This document shows positions 37,283 through 46,882 of a stretch of 64,000 nucleotides of DNA, piece by piece. The stretch covers positions 148,340 through 212,339 of the forward strand of contig CANEZL010000002.1 of assembly GCA_947444195.1 (NCBI GenBank), read 5' to 3'. Under the pieces are notes generated by a model. It saw only the letters and a list, made by a program, of their open reading frames with translations, was not told the DNA's origin and did not search any database. Numbering within the stretch: position 1 is the stretch's first letter; every line of letters begins with the position of its first letter. The translations under genes and the position numbers were made by a program. This DNA is from Methylobacteriaceae bacterium. GTDB lineage: Bacteria > Pseudomonadota > Alphaproteobacteria > Rhizobiales > Beijerinckiaceae.

Positions 37283-37401
37283 GCCCGTCACCTCCCGGTG
37301 GGCACCCGCGCCGACTTCGGTCGTGACGCGGGCGATCGGTTCGATCCGATTCGCTGCATCCAAGACTCGTGCCGCGCGGCCCCCGCAGGCAAGGGGGTTC
37401 C

Positions 37402-37869
37402 TCACTCCCGCTTGAGCAACGCGGCGATCTCCGCCTCCTCGGAGGCCGTGAGCCTGCGCTCCGGTGCCGGCGTCCTGCGCCGGGCGAGCCGCCAGATGCC
37501 GAAGCCGCCGAGCAGGATCGCGAGGAGCGGCGACGCCCAGAGCAGCACGGTGTGCAGGCCGAAGACCGGGCGCAGCAGCACGAACTCGCCGTAGCGCCGC
37601 ACCACGTAATCCTCGACCCCCTGGTCGGTGTCGCCCGCCTTCAGGCGCTCGCGCACGATGAGGCGCAGATCCTTGGCGAGGGGCGCGTCGGAATCGTCGA
37701 TCGACTGGTTCTGGCAGACGAGGCAGCGCAGGCCGGCCGAGATCGCGCGGGCGCGGTGCTCCAGGGCCGGGTCCTTCAGCACCTCGTCCGGCTGCACGGC
37801 CGCGGCCGTGCCGAGGCCGGCGGCGAGGCAGGCCGCCAAGCAAATCGACTTGAGCCCGGCCCGGCTCAT
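37402..37869 (-). CDS. ccmH: Cytochrome c maturation protein CcmH (CycL)
   Basis: A 155-residue periplasm-facing, membrane-anchored thiol protein of the heme ligation module. It has a signal peptide (to about residue 24), the LRCLVCQNQSI redox pair CxxC near residues 49-53 and a C-terminal membrane helix (TVLLWASPLLAILLGGFGIW). It reduces the apocytochrome c thiols for heme attachment. The ATG overlaps the ccmF stop as ATGA; last gene of ccmIEFH. Confidence 0.94.
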   Translation of the reverse strand: MSRAGLKSICLAACLAAGLGTAAAVQPDEVLKDPALEHRARAISAGLRCLVCQNQSIDDSDAPLAKDLRLIVRERLKAGDTDQGVEDYVVRRYGEFVLLRPVFGLHTVLLWASPLLAILLGGFGIWRLARRRTPAPERRLTASEEAEIAALLKRE

Positions 37870-39863
37870 TCGGCCGGCACCGCGCCGGGCAAGGGCTTCA
37901 CCTTCGCCCGCACCGGTGCGCCGACCCGCATGCGCCGGTCCGTGAGCGAGAGGCCGCCGCCGGCCGCCATCACCGCGGCGCCGAGCCAGATCAGCAGCAC
38001 GAGGGGCTTGTAGTAGAGGCGCAGGCCCACCCCGTCCGGCTGGACCTCGCCGAGGCTCGCATAGACCTGGCTGAGGCCGACCGTGAGGAGACCCGACTCG
38101 GTCACCGCCATCTGCCGGCTCGGATAGAAGCGCTTGCCGGTGTCGAGATGGCCGATCACGTGGCCGTCCCGGTCGCGGATGGTGAGGAAGGCCGCGGTCT
38201 CCTCGTAGTTCGGGCCGCTGCGCGGGGCCACCCGGTCGAGGGTCGCCACGTAGGAGCCGCTCGCGAGCGTGCCCCCGGGCTTCAGGGTGGCGAGCGCCTC
38301 CGTGGCCCAGCCCTGCGCGGCGATGCCGATCACGGCGACGCCGACCCCCGCATGGGCGAGCGCCGTGCCCCAGGCCGAGCGCGGCAGGCCGAAGGCGCGC
38401 CGGGCGACGACGCCGGCGCTGCGGGCGCGGTTCGCGCCGTAGCCGCGGGCGCGGCCCACGATCTCCAGGGCGGCGCCGACGATCACGTAGGCGCCGAGGC
38501 CGACTCCCACCGGCGCCAGCACGGGCCCGCCCCAGGTCAGGGCGAGGGCCGCGAGCCCCACGACCAGGGCCAGGGCGAGGGCGGTGAACAGGCGCTGGGC
38601 GGCGGCGAGGACGTCGCCGCGCTTCCAGGCCAGCGCCTGTCCGAAGGGCACGATGAGCAGGAGGGGCACCGCGAGGGGAATGAAGGTGGCGTTGAAGAAG
38701 GGCGGGCCCACCGAGATCTTGTCGCCCGTCAGCATCTCGAGGAGCAGCGGATAGAGCGTGCCCACGAGGACGGTGGCGCAGGCGGCGACGAGGAAGAGGT
38801 TGTTGAGGACGAGGCTGCCCTCGCGGGAGATCGGCGCGAACAATCCGCCTTGCCGCAGCAGCGGCGCGCGCCACGCGAACAGGGTCAGCGAGCCGCCGAT
38901 GAACAGGACGAGGATGGCGAGGATGAAGACGCCGCGGGTCGGGTCGACCGCGAAGGAGTGCACCGAGGTCAGCACGCCCGAGCGCACGATGAAGGTGCCG
39001 AGCAGCGAGAGCGAGAAGGTGAGGATGGCGAGCAGCACCGTCCAGACCTTGAGGGCGTCCCGCTTCTCCATCACCACGGTCGAGTGCACGAGCGCCGTGC
39101 CGGCGATCCAGGGCATCAGCGAGGCGTTCTCGACCGGGTCCCAGAACCACCAGCCGCCCCAGCCGAGCTCGTAATAGGCCCAGTACGAGCCCATGGCGAT
39201 GCCGAGCGTCAGGAAGCTCCAGGCCGCCAGGGTCCAGGGCCGCACCGCCCGTGCCCAGACCGCGTCGATGCGCCCGTCGATGAGGGCGGCCACCGCGAAG
39301 GCGAAGGTGATCGAGAAGCCGACATAGCCGACGTAGAGGAGCGGCGGGTGGATCGCGAGGCCGGCATCCTGCAGGAGCGGGTTGAGGTCGCGCCCCTCCA
39401 GCGGTGCCGGGCTCACCCGCGCGAACGGGTTCGAGGTCGTCACGAGGAAGAGCACGAACACGAAGGTGATGAAGCCCTGCACGCCCAGCGTGTTGGCGCG
39501 CAGCACCGGCGGCACCGCGTTCCGGGCCACCGCCACCAGGGCGCCGAACAGGGTGAGGATCAGGATCCAGAGGAGCATCGAGCCCTCGTGGTTCCCCCAG
39601 ACGCCGGAGATCTTGTAGATCAAGGGCTTGGCGGTGTGGGAGTTCTCGACCACGTTCTGGACCGAGAAGTCCGAGGTGACGTGGGCGAAGGTCAGCGCCG
39701 CGAAGGCGAAGAGCACGCAGGCGAAGCTGGCGAGCGCGGCCTGGACGGTCGCCTGACGCAGGGCGGGCTCGCCGGAGCGGGCGGCCCAGACGGGCAGCAC
39801 CGCCTGGACGAGGGAGAGCGCCAGCGCCAGCGCCAGCGCGAAGTGACCGGTCTCGACGAGCAC
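37866..39863 (-). CDS. ccmF: Heme lyase subunit CcmF (CycK)
   Basis: A 665-residue polytopic inner-membrane protein. The WWD-domain signature GGWWFWDPVENASLMPWIAG lies near residues 229-248, with flanking conserved His in several membrane segments; about 15 membrane helices are visible. With CcmH and CcmI it attaches heme delivered by CcmE to apocytochrome c. GTG start at 39863, 42 bases after ccmE. Confidence 0.95.
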   Translation of the reverse strand: MLVETGHFALALALALSLVQAVLPVWAARSGEPALRQATVQAALASFACVLFAFAALTFAHVTSDFSVQNVVENSHTAKPLIYKISGVWGNHEGSMLLWILILTLFGALVAVARNAVPPVLRANTLGVQGFITFVFVLFLVTTSNPFARVSPAPLEGRDLNPLLQDAGLAIHPPLLYVGYVGFSITFAFAVAALIDGRIDAVWARAVRPWTLAAWSFLTLGIAMGSYWAYYELGWGGWWFWDPVENASLMPWIAGTALVHSTVVMEKRDALKVWTVLLAILTFSLSLLGTFIVRSGVLTSVHSFAVDPTRGVFILAILVLFIGGSLTLFAWRAPLLRQGGLFAPISREGSLVLNNLFLVAACATVLVGTLYPLLLEMLTGDKISVGPPFFNATFIPLAVPLLLIVPFGQALAWKRGDVLAAAQRLFTALALALVVGLAALALTWGGPVLAPVGVGLGAYVIVGAALEIVGRARGYGANRARSAGVVARRAFGLPRSAWGTALAHAGVGVAVIGIAAQGWATEALATLKPGGTLASGSYVATLDRVAPRSGPNYEETAAFLTIRDRDGHVIGHLDTGKRFYPSRQMAVTESGLLTVGLSQVYASLGEVQPDGVGLRLYYKPLVLLIWLGAAVMAAGGGLSLTDRRMRVGAPVRAKVKPLPGAVPAE

Positions 39864-39905
39864 CGCCTCAAGCGTCCTTCTGTGTGATGGCCATGCCGCC
39901 CCCGC

Positions 39906-40415
39906 TCAGCGCGCGCTGCGCGGCCCGAGGGCCTTGTCGGGTCCCGCCGAGGCGTCCGCCGACGGCGCGGTCGCGGCCTTGCCCCCCTCCTGCCAGCGCC
40001 CCTGCGCCTTGAGGGCATCGGCGACCTCGCGCGGCATGTAGGCCTCGTCGTGCTTGGCGAGCACGGTATCGGCCCGGAACAGGCCGCCGGGCTCCAGCCG
40101 CCCCTCGGCCACCACGCCCTGGCCCTCGCGGAACAGGTCCGGGAGCAGGCCCTTGTAGTGCACCGGCACGGTGGAACCCGTGTCGGTGATGATGAAATCG
40201 ACGGTCTGGTCGGGCCCGCGGCGGAGCGAGCCCGCCTCGACGAGGCCGCCGAGCCGGAAGCGCGTGCCGGGGGCCACGGCCTGCGCGGCCACCTCGGAGG
40301 GCGAGCGGAAGAACACGATCGAGCCGCTCATGGCGTTGAGGATGAGGCCGACGGCCACCACGAGGACGCCGCCGCAGATGCAGATCAGGATCAGGCGGCG
40401 GCGCTTGCGGGTCAC
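39906..40415 (-). CDS. ccmE: Heme chaperone CcmE (CycJ)
   Basis: A 169-residue heme chaperone with one N-terminal membrane helix ([19 protein letters not shown]) and an OB-fold. The heme-binding His and Tyr are in [10 protein letters not shown]. The GTG start at 40415 is supported by GGAGAAGGA eight bases upstream. A charged C-terminal extension of about 40 residues is variable in the family. Confidence 0.95.
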   Translation of the reverse strand: MTRKRRRLILICICGGVLVVAVGLILNAMSGSIVFFRSPSEVAAQAVAPGTRFRLGGLVEAGSLRRGPDQTVDFIITDTGSTVPVHYKGLLPDLFREGQGVVAEGRLEPGGLFRADTVLAKHDEAYMPREVADALKAQGRWQEGGKAATAPSADASAGPDKALGPRSAR

Positions 40416-40569
40416 GTGGGTCCTTCTCCGCGCGGTCGGCGGGCCGGACGGCGTCGCCGCTCGCCCGCGCCGACGCCGTCCGGTCCACTTAGCGGTGTCG
40501 ACCCCGGCGCGCCGCCGGTCAAGTCCGCAATGCGGGACCGATTGTCCGGGCGCCCAGGCCGGATGAAGG

Positions 40570-42039
40570 TCAGGGCTTGGCCGTGCGGCCCGGCAGGCCG
40601 AGTTCCTGCGCCAGCAGATCGAGGCGCCCGGAGGCGGCGGCGTCGGCACCGAGGGCCATGCGCGCCCGCTCCAGGGCCTGGGTCGCCCGCGCCCGGTCGC
40701 CCAGCGCGCTGTAGGAGCGGACGAGGCGCAGCCACTCGTCCGCGCTGCCGCCCTTGGCCGCGAGCCGCCGGTCGAGCCCCGCCACCATGCCGCGGATCGC
40801 GGCGTCGCGCTCGGCCGGCGGCATCGCGGTGACGGCGGCGACGGCGGCCTCGGTATCCGCGTGGGCGGCCGGCCCCTGCCCGGGAGCGGCCGCGTCGGGG
40901 GCCTGGTCCGCGAGGCCGAGTTCCCGGACCCCCGCCTCGAAGCGCGCGAGGCCGGCGGGGTCGTCCTTCAGGGCGGTGCGGGCCCGCGCCAGGGCGGCAT
41001 GGGCCCGGTCGCGCTCGCCCAGCACCGTGCGGGAGCGGGCGAGGCGCAGCCATTCCTCCGGCGTTCCGCCGCCGCTGGCGAGGCGCTGGTCGAGCCCGTC
41101 GACCATGCCGCGGATCGCCGTCTCGCGGTCGGCGGTCGCGGGCTTGCCCGCCGCGGTCTCTCCGGCGGGCGGGGCCGGCTCCGGCTGGGGCTCGCCCTTC
41201 AGGCGGGCGAGGGTCTCGCGGACGAGGCCGAGCCAGGGCGCGTCGGCCGCGCTCGCCGCCTCCAGGGCTTCGAGCTGGCGGATCGCCTCGGCGGTGTCGC
41301 CGGCCTGTTCGGCGGCGCGCGCGAGGTAGAAGCGGGGCTTGGCGGCCTTCTCGTCCAGGGCGAGGGCCCGCTCGAACACGGCCTTCGCCTCGGGGGGCAC
41401 GGTGCCGTTGGCCGCGGCCACCAGGGCCTCGCCCCAGTTGCCGAGAACCTCCGGCGTGTCGCCCTTCAGGCGCGCCACCGCCTCGTAGGCGTGCGCGGCG
41501 TCCGCGAAGCGGCCCATGCGCATGTAGACGGGGGCGAGCACGGCCCAGCCGCGGGCATCGCCCGGATTGCCGGCGAGCTTCGCCTCGATCTGGCCGATGG
41601 CCTTCAGGAGGTCGCGGTCGCCGCCGAGCATGGCCTGCCGGTCGGCAGGCGTCTGGGAGGGCAGGTTCGGCGAGCCGTAGAGCCCGTAGGCCAGCAGCGC
41701 CACCAGCGGGACGGTGGAGAGCGCGAAGGCGGCCGCCGCCCGGCGCTGCCGCAGCCGCGGCTCGGCGAGCGTCGCCTCGTCGCCGGCCGCCGCGCCGCGG
41801 TTCGCCCGCAGCAGGCGGCGCGCCGCCTCGGCGCGGGCGGCCTCCGCCTCCTCGGGGGCGATGAGGCCGCGCGCGAGGTCGCGCTCGATCTCGGCGAGCT
41901 GGTCCGCGTAGAAGCCGGTCTCGGTGGCGACGTTGCCCGGTTCGCTCGCGGGCATCGCCGAGCGGCGGGACATCGGCCAGAGCAGCGCGAGCACCGCCGC
42001 GGCGGTCATGCCCGCCAGTAAGAACCAGATCGGCGTCAT
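40570..42039 (-). CDS. ccmI: Cytochrome c maturation protein CcmI (CycH) with duplicated C-terminal module
   Basis: A 489-residue apocytochrome chaperone. Two N-terminal membrane segments (residues about 4-22 and 101-121) enclose a cytoplasmic loop with a leucine-zipper-like stretch, and a periplasmic TPR region follows ([23 protein letters not shown] and others). The C-terminal 160 residues hold two tandem copies of a module of about 78 residues: [20 protein letters not shown]... (near residue 306) and [20 protein letters not shown]... (near 411). CcmI binds apocytochrome c C-termini and feeds CcmFH. First gene of the ccmIEFH operon. Confidence 0.93.
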   Translation of the reverse strand: MTPIWFLLAGMTAAAVLALLWPMSRRSAMPASEPGNVATETGFYADQLAEIERDLARGLIAPEEAEAARAEAARRLLRANRGAAAGDEATLAEPRLRQRRAAAAFALSTVPLVALLAYGLYGSPNLPSQTPADRQAMLGGDRDLLKAIGQIEAKLAGNPGDARGWAVLAPVYMRMGRFADAAHAYEAVARLKGDTPEVLGNWGEALVAAANGTVPPEAKAVFERALALDEKAAKPRFYLARAAEQAGDTAEAIRQLEALEAASAADAPWLGLVRETLARLKGEPQPEPAPPAGETAAGKPATADRETAIRGMVDGLDQRLASGGGTPEEWLRLARSRTVLGERDRAHAALARARTALKDDPAGLARFEAGVRELGLADQAPDAAAPGQGPAAHADTEAAVAAVTAMPPAERDAAIRGMVAGLDRRLAAKGGSADEWLRLVRSYSALGDRARATQALERARMALGADAAASGRLDLLAQELGLPGRTAKP

Positions 42040-42174
42040 CGGACCCTATCGATTGGACCGAACGCGGGCCCGCGCGCCAGGGTAGGGACGGGCGCCGCCC
42101 CGCACGATCCCCGGATTCGGCGACACGGTGTCACGCGAATCGTGGCCATAAATCAAGACCGGGAGCCCGCGGGG

Positions 42175-43623
42175 TCAGTGGCCGCCGCTGCCGGCCGCGG
42201 CGTCCCCCGGCACCTCCAGCACGGCGCGCAGGCCGCCCAGCGCCGCCTCCTCCAGGCTGAAGCGGCCGCGGTAGAGCGCGGCGAGGTCGGCCACGATGGA
42301 GAGGCCGAGCCCCGAGCCCGGCTTGGATTCGTCGAGGCGCCGGCCCCGGCCCAGCGCCTCCTTGCGCGCCTCCGGCGGCAGCCCCGGCCCGTCATCCTCG
42401 ATCGCGACGAGGAGGTGGGGGTAATCGTCGCGCGCCACCGCCTCGGCCCGGATCGCCACGCGGCCGCGCGCCCATTTCGAAGCGTTGTCCACGAGGTTGC
42501 CGACCATCTCCTCGAAATCCTGGCGCTCGCCGCGGAAGCGCAGGCCCGGCGGCACGTCGACCTCGTAGGCGATGTCCTTGTCGCGGTAGATCTTGCCGAA
42601 GGTGCGCACCAGCCCGGCGAGCGCCGGCTCCACCTCGGTGGAGGTGCCGAGCGTGCCCGCCAGCGCCGCCGCGCGGGCGCGGTCGAGGTGGTAATTCACC
42701 TGGTCGCGCATCACCGCGGCCTGCTCGCGGATCTTGTCGCCGAGTTCCTGCGGCGCGTCCGCGGCGCCCACCTCGTTCACGATGATCGAGAGCGGGGTCT
42801 TCAGGGCGTGGGCGAGGTTGCCGACCTGGGTGCGCGCGCGCTCCAGGATCTCGCGGTTCGTCTCGATCAGGAGGTTCATCTCGCCGGCGAGCGGCGCGAT
42901 GTCCTGCGGGTAGGAGCCGGTGATGCGGTCGGCCTCGCCCCGGCGCACGGAGCCGAGGGCCGCGCGCATCCGCTTCAGGGGCGCGAGGCCGAAGCGGATC
43001 TGCAGGAGGGTGGTGAGCGCGAGGGAGAGCCCGAGCAGGCCGAAGGTGACGTAGAGGGAGAAGCGGAAGCGGTCGACGTCGTTGACGATCTCGTCGGCGG
43101 GGCCGGCGACGCGCACGGTGTAGCGGCCCTCCTCGCCGAGATCGACGTCGCGCTCGATGATGCGCAAGGGCCGGTCGTCCTGCGCGACCCCGTAGCCCTG
43201 GCGGATCTGGCCGATGCCGGCCTTGTTGTCCGGGGTGGTCGCGGGCTTCAGCGGCACGCCGACGAGGGAGCGCGAGGTGCGCAGGTCGCGCGGCTTCGCG
43301 TCCGGCCGCCCCACCTGCCAGTACCAGCCCGAGAGCGGCAGGTCGAAGCGCGGATCGCCGAGGGAGAAGGAGCGGGTCTCGGGATCGGCGGGGGTGACGA
43401 GGTCGGTGGCGAGGTTGTTGGCGAAGACGAGCAGGCGGCTGTCGAAGGCCCGCTCCGTGTTCTCCCGGTAGAGCGTCGTCAGGATCCAGGCGGCGGTGAG
43501 CAGGATCGCCGAACTCGCGAGGAACGCGGAGACGGCGAGCCGCACCGCGATCGAGCGGCGGCGCAGGGAGATGAACTGGGCGATGGCCGCGAAGGGCGAG
43601 GCGGCACGGGGGCGCTCGGTCAT
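42175..43623 (-). CDS. feuQ: Two-component sensor histidine kinase, FeuQ/PhoQ-like
   Basis: A 482-residue sensor kinase: membrane helix near residues 25-47, periplasmic sensor of about 150 residues, second helix near 200-220 (FSLYVTFGLLGLSLALTTLL), HAMP-like linker, and the H-box NLAHALKTPLSI with the phosphorylated His. N-box (GNLVDNASKWA), G1 (EDDGPGLPP) and G2 (GSGLGLSI) follow. Overlaps nothing; 81 bases after the response regulator. Known: in rhizobia the FeuPQ pair lies beside cycHJKL-degP and controls osmoadaptation/iron-linked genes; here it lies on the other side of ccmI. The name is from context and similarity, not certain. Confidence 0.88.
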   Translation of the reverse strand: MTERPRAASPFAAIAQFISLRRRSIAVRLAVSAFLASSAILLTAAWILTTLYRENTERAFDSRLLVFANNLATDLVTPADPETRSFSLGDPRFDLPLSGWYWQVGRPDAKPRDLRTSRSLVGVPLKPATTPDNKAGIGQIRQGYGVAQDDRPLRIIERDVDLGEEGRYTVRVAGPADEIVNDVDRFRFSLYVTFGLLGLSLALTTLLQIRFGLAPLKRMRAALGSVRRGEADRITGSYPQDIAPLAGEMNLLIETNREILERARTQVGNLAHALKTPLSIIVNEVGAADAPQELGDKIREQAAVMRDQVNYHLDRARAAALAGTLGTSTEVEPALAGLVRTFGKIYRDKDIAYEVDVPPGLRFRGERQDFEEMVGNLVDNASKWARGRVAIRAEAVARDDYPHLLVAIEDDGPGLPPEARKEALGRGRRLDESKPGSGLGLSIVADLAALYRGRFSLEEAALGGLRAVLEVPGDAAAGSGGH

Positions 43624-43704
43624 GCCACGGGGCTGTCGGTGCGGGAACGGGACGGCGAGGGCCCGGGGCCGCCGGGCGGGAGGGGCGCGCGCATCCGCCC
43701 CCGG

Positions 43705-44382
43705 TCAGACCCGCGGCGCCGGCTGGGTCGGATCGACGAGGTAGCCGAGGCCGCGCACGGTCTGGATCAGGTCGACGGCGAGCTTCTTGCGCAGGCGGCC
43801 GACGAAGACCTCGATGGTGTTCGAGTCCCGGTCGAAATCCTGGTCGTAGAGGTGCTCGGTCAGCTCGGCCCGGGAGACCACGCGGCCGGTATGGTGCATC
43901 AGGTAGGAGAGCAGCCGGTACTCGTGGCTCGTCAGCTTCACCTGATTGCCGTCCACGAAGACCTTGCCGGAGCGGGTGTCGAGGGTGACGGGCCCGCAGG
44001 CGATCTGGCTGGAGGCGTGGCCGGCGGCGCGGCGCAGGAGCGCGCGCACGCGGGCCATCAGCTCCTCCATGTGGAAGGGCTTGGTCACGTAGTCGTCCGC
44101 GCCCGCGTCGAAGCCGTCGACCTTGTCCGACCAGCGGTCGCGGGCGGTGAGAATGATCACGGGGATCTTGATGCCGGCACGCCGCCACTTCTGGAGCACG
44201 CTGACGCCGTCGGCCTTGGGCAGGCCCATGTCGAGGATGATGGCGTCGTAGGGCTCGCTCTCGCCGAGATAGCCGCCCTCCTCGCCGTCGAAGGCCTTGT
44301 CGACGACGTAGCCGGCCTCCTCCAGGGCGGCCACGACCTGCCGGTTGATGTCCTTGTCATCCTCCACGACGAGCAGACGCAC
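43705..44382 (-). CDS. feuP: OmpR/PhoB-family response regulator, FeuP-like
   Basis: A 225-residue response regulator. Receiver: acidic EDDKD at the start, phospho-acceptor Asp in IILDMGLPKADG, Thr in ILTARD and Lys in TKPF. The winged helix output is TSHEYRLLSYLMHHTGRVVSRAELTEHLYDQDFDRDSNTIEVFVGRLRKKL. The GTG start at 44382 has GGAG eight bases upstream. It is the partner of the downstream kinase. Confidence 0.93.
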   Translation of the reverse strand: MRLLVVEDDKDINRQVVAALEEAGYVVDKAFDGEEGGYLGESEPYDAIILDMGLPKADGVSVLQKWRRAGIKIPVIILTARDRWSDKVDGFDAGADDYVTKPFHMEELMARVRALLRRAAGHASSQIACGPVTLDTRSGKVFVDGNQVKLTSHEYRLLSYLMHHTGRVVSRAELTEHLYDQDFDRDSNTIEVFVGRLRKKLAVDLIQTVRGLGYLVDPTQPAPRV

Positions 44383-44439
44383 GGATTCACTCCATCGGTC
44401 GGCCCGAGGGCCTGAAAGGGCCGGATCGGCGAGGCCGGA

Positions 44440-44814
44440 TCAGTATTGGCCGGCGACCTGACCCGTCTTGGCATCCACCATCACGTGCACGAAATGCCCG
44501 TCCCGGCGCAAGGCGGTGAGCATGTAGACGAGGCCGTCCTCGTGCCGGCACAGGCTCGCCCGCTGGATGTCGGCCCGCGGGATCACGGTGCGGGCCGCGC
44601 GGATCGCCGTCACCGGCTCGATGACGCGCTTCTCGGAGACCTCCTCGCGCATGTCGGCGGGGGACAGGCAGCTCTCGATGCGCAAGGGGGCGGCGGGCGC
44701 CTGCACGGTGCGGACGGGGCTGACGGCGGTCTCCTCGGCCATCGAGCCGAGGCCGCTCACGGCGAAGGCCGCCGCGGTCAGGCTCAGGGCAACGAAGGCG
44801 AGGGCGTAGCGCAT
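44440..44814 (-). CDS. Exported PepSY-domain protein, possible kinase regulator
   Basis: A 124-residue exported protein. A signal peptide (MRYALAFVALSLTAAAFAVSG) is followed by a short PepSY-like domain at the C-terminus: LVYMLTALRRDGHFVHVMVDAKTGQVAGQY. It sits 57 bases upstream of the FeuP-like regulator on the same strand, so it may be co-transcribed. Known: the rhizobial FeuPQ system has a small periplasmic inhibitor, FeuN; this protein is in a comparable position, but the relation is only inference. PepSY domains often inhibit or sense cell-surface enzymes. Confidence 0.75.
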   Translation of the reverse strand: MRYALAFVALSLTAAAFAVSGLGSMAEETAVSPVRTVQAPAAPLRIESCLSPADMREEVSEKRVIEPVTAIRAARTVIPRADIQRASLCRHEDGLVYMLTALRRDGHFVHVMVDAKTGQVAGQY

Positions 44815-45011
44815 GGGATCGCCTTGTCGGCCAAGGGCACTGAATGCGCCCTGAATACCACCGTGGGGCGGGGTCGGCATCGGCTCTGGGGACATGGCGG
44901 TCGTCGTGGTGCTGGGCGCTCTCTGACGGGACGGGGCGCGTCGTGGGCCGTGGGTTGCCGTCGTTGACGATCGAGGCCCGTCGCGGTTCCCGCGGGAGCG
45001 CGCGTGCGGCA

Positions 45012-45185
45012 TCATCGCGGTGGGCAGAGATCCGCGGGCGCCCCGGCGGCCCAGCCCAGGGCCGGGACGGCGGCCCGGGCCCGCGTCCCCGCCGCGTAGG
45101 AGGCCAGCCCGCACAGGACGAGGAACACGGCCGCGCTCAGGGTGCGGCAGAGGCCGCGCAGCCGGCGCGACGGAGGCGGTCTCAT
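45012..45185 (-). CDS. Small membrane protein at end of the tail cluster
   Basis: A 57-residue protein with a single membrane helix (LSAAVFLVLCGLASYAAGT) after a basic N-terminus (MRPPPSRRLRGLC). Its ATG overlaps the stop of the preceding gene as ATGA, so it is made as part of the phage-like operon. The size and position next to a holin-like and lysozyme gene suggest a lysis or spanin-type accessory role, but there is no diagnostic motif. Confidence 0.55.
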   Translation of the reverse strand: MRPPPSRRLRGLCRTLSAAVFLVLCGLASYAAGTRARAAVPALGWAAGAPADLCPPR

Positions 45186-45607
45186 CGCAGGTCTCCCTTC
45201 AGCAGGCGCCAGACCTGGCGCAGGATCGGCAGGCGGTCGATCCCGAACTGGGCGACCGCGAAGCCCGCCACCGTCACCGCGACGGCGGCGTGGCGCAGGC
45301 GGCGGTAGAAGCGGGCGAGCGCCCGCTGCTCGATGCGCGCGTCGATCAGCTCGTCGAGGGCGGCGAGCCGGTCCGGGTTCTGGCGCCGGATGAAGGTCCG
45401 CCACTCCGTGCCGAACCGGACGACGCGGCGTTCCTCCTCCGGCTCGGAGGATTCCGCCTGCACGTGCCGGACGAGGTTCTCGCCGAGCGTCCCTGCCGGC
45501 GGCGGCAGGGCCCGGCCCACATCCGCGCCGAGGGCGTCGAGGGCCGCCCGCCGGCAGGTGCGGGCCGCGGCCCCGGCCTCCGCCTCGGCTGCGCGTGAAG
45601 GGGCCAT
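45182..45607 (-). CDS. Small membrane-associated protein of the tail/lysis cluster
   Basis: A 141-residue protein. Its N-terminal half is charged and helical (residues about 45-90), the C-terminal third has a membrane segment (AAVAVTVAGFAVAQFGI) and it ends in a basic tail. It is coupled to the next gene by an ATGA overlap and follows the holin-like gene by about 100 bases. Function unknown; a role with the lysis module is a guess from position. Confidence 0.55.
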   Translation of the reverse strand: MAPSRAAEAEAGAAARTCRRAALDALGADVGRALPPPAGTLGENLVRHVQAESSEPEEERRVVRFGTEWRTFIRRQNPDRLAALDELIDARIEQRALARFYRRLRHAAVAVTVAGFAVAQFGIDRLPILRQVWRLLKGDLR

Positions 45608-45704
45608 GGCGGTCTCCGTCGGTCCGGCCCGCGCCCGGCATGGGCGCGGGCCCGTCGTGGCGGGAGGATCCCGGAACGTGGGATCCCGCCGTTTCGCCGC
45701 CGCT

Positions 45705-46193
45705 CTACCGGGCGGCGAGCCCGGTCGCGGACAGGGCCGGGGCGAGGGTGTTGGCGGCCGTGGCGGCGGCCTCGAGGCGGAGGCGGCGGAACACCCGCTC
45801 GGCGATGCCGGGCAGGCCGCCCGCCGCGCGGATCAGGAAGCCCGGCACCGCATCGGCGGCGCGCTGCACCGCCGCCGCGATCACCGCCGAGCCCACCGGC
45901 ACCGTCAAGACCTGGTCCTTGGCCGCCCCCTCCACGGCGTTGAGGGCGTAGTCGGTGACGCGCCCGACCATGTCCTCGACGAGGCCGCGGGAGATCACGT
46001 AGCCGGCGAGCGGCGCGAAGCGGGCGATCAGCCCGGTGACGAGGGCGACGAGGAGGGGGTTCAGGATCGTCTGAAGGGTCTCGGCCAGGGCGACGAGCCA
46101 TGCGCCCCAGGGCAGGACGAGGCTCGCCGCCTCGGCGCGGGCAGCCGTGGGCGTGCAGAGGACGGCGAGGGCGACGAGGAAGGTGCGGACCAT
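45705..46193 (-). CDS. Signal-bearing hydrophobic protein, holin-like candidate
   Basis: A 162-residue protein with a signal peptide-like N-terminus (MVRTFLVALAVLCTPTAARA) and one or two further hydrophobic stretches (LQTILNPLLVALVTGLI, VISRGLVEDM). It sits directly downstream of the GH24 lysozyme gene and upstream of two small membrane proteins, a layout typical of phage lysis cassettes. The combination suggests a holin-like protein, but sequence alone does not prove it. Confidence 0.5.
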   Translation of the reverse strand: MVRTFLVALAVLCTPTAARAEAASLVLPWGAWLVALAETLQTILNPLLVALVTGLIARFAPLAGYVISRGLVEDMVGRVTDYALNAVEGAAKDQVLTVPVGSAVIAAAVQRAADAVPGFLIRAAGGLPGIAERVFRRLRLEAAATAANTLAPALSATGLAAR

Positions 46194-46249
46194 GGCGGTC
46201 TCCGGGCGGTGCGAGGGATGGGGCGGGAAGGGGCGTTCTCCGGAGGGGC

Positions 46250-46840
46250 TCAGGCGCCGGTCCGCTCCGTCGGGCGGGCGAGGCGCCGGGCCCGCGGCCG
46301 GACCGGGGCGGCGAGCGCCGGGGTGGGGACCGCCGGATCGAGCAGATCCGCCACGGAGGCGGCCACGGCGACGGGCGGGCGGTCCGCGGTCGGGCGCGGC
46401 AGGGCCTCGCCGTAGGGGGTGACGAGCTGGTCGGCCTCGGCGCGGCGGCGCCCGCGGATCGCGGCGGGCTGGTCCCACCACAGCAGCGCCGCCCGGGCGC
46501 CCGCCATGTCCCCGGCATTGATCCGCTTCAGGAAGGTGGCGCGGGCGAACGCGGTCGCGCCGATGTTGTAGCAGACCGAGACCAGGGCATCGAAGGCGTG
46601 CGGGCCTACCGGAACGGCCAGACCCGCGCGGACGCAGGCCGCGTAGGTCGCGACGTCGCGCCTGAAGATCGCGTCGCACTCGGCCGCGGTGATGGTGAGG
46701 CCGGCCGTGACCTTCGGCGGCCCGGCGGCCGAGGTGTGGCCGATGCCGATGGTGAGCACGCCCACCGAGTCGCGGTACGCCTTCAGGCGCCGGCCCTCGC
46801 GGGCGATCAGGGCGGCCTCGCCGATGGGGGTGAGCTGCAT
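46250..46840 (-). CDS. GH24 lysozyme (phage-type endolysin)
   Basis: A 196-residue enzyme of glycoside hydrolase family 24, which cleaves peptidoglycan. The catalytic triad pattern E-x8-D/C-x5-T is seen in the opening EGRRLKAYRDSVGVLTIGIGHT (Glu15, Asp24, Thr of GHT). The core runs to about residue 145 (RRRAEADQLVTPYG), and the last 50 residues are an unassigned, proline- and arginine-rich tail. It lacks a signal peptide, so it needs a holin to reach the wall. Part of the tail/lysis cluster. Confidence 0.88.
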   Translation of the reverse strand: MQLTPIGEAALIAREGRRLKAYRDSVGVLTIGIGHTSAAGPPKVTAGLTITAAECDAIFRRDVATYAACVRAGLAVPVGPHAFDALVSVCYNIGATAFARATFLKRINAGDMAGARAALLWWDQPAAIRGRRRAEADQLVTPYGEALPRPTADRPPVAVAASVADLLDPAVPTPALAAPVRPRARRLARPTERTGA

Positions 46841-46882
46841 GGGACCTTCCGTGTGGTGCGAGCGACGGGGGATGCCGCGGCC

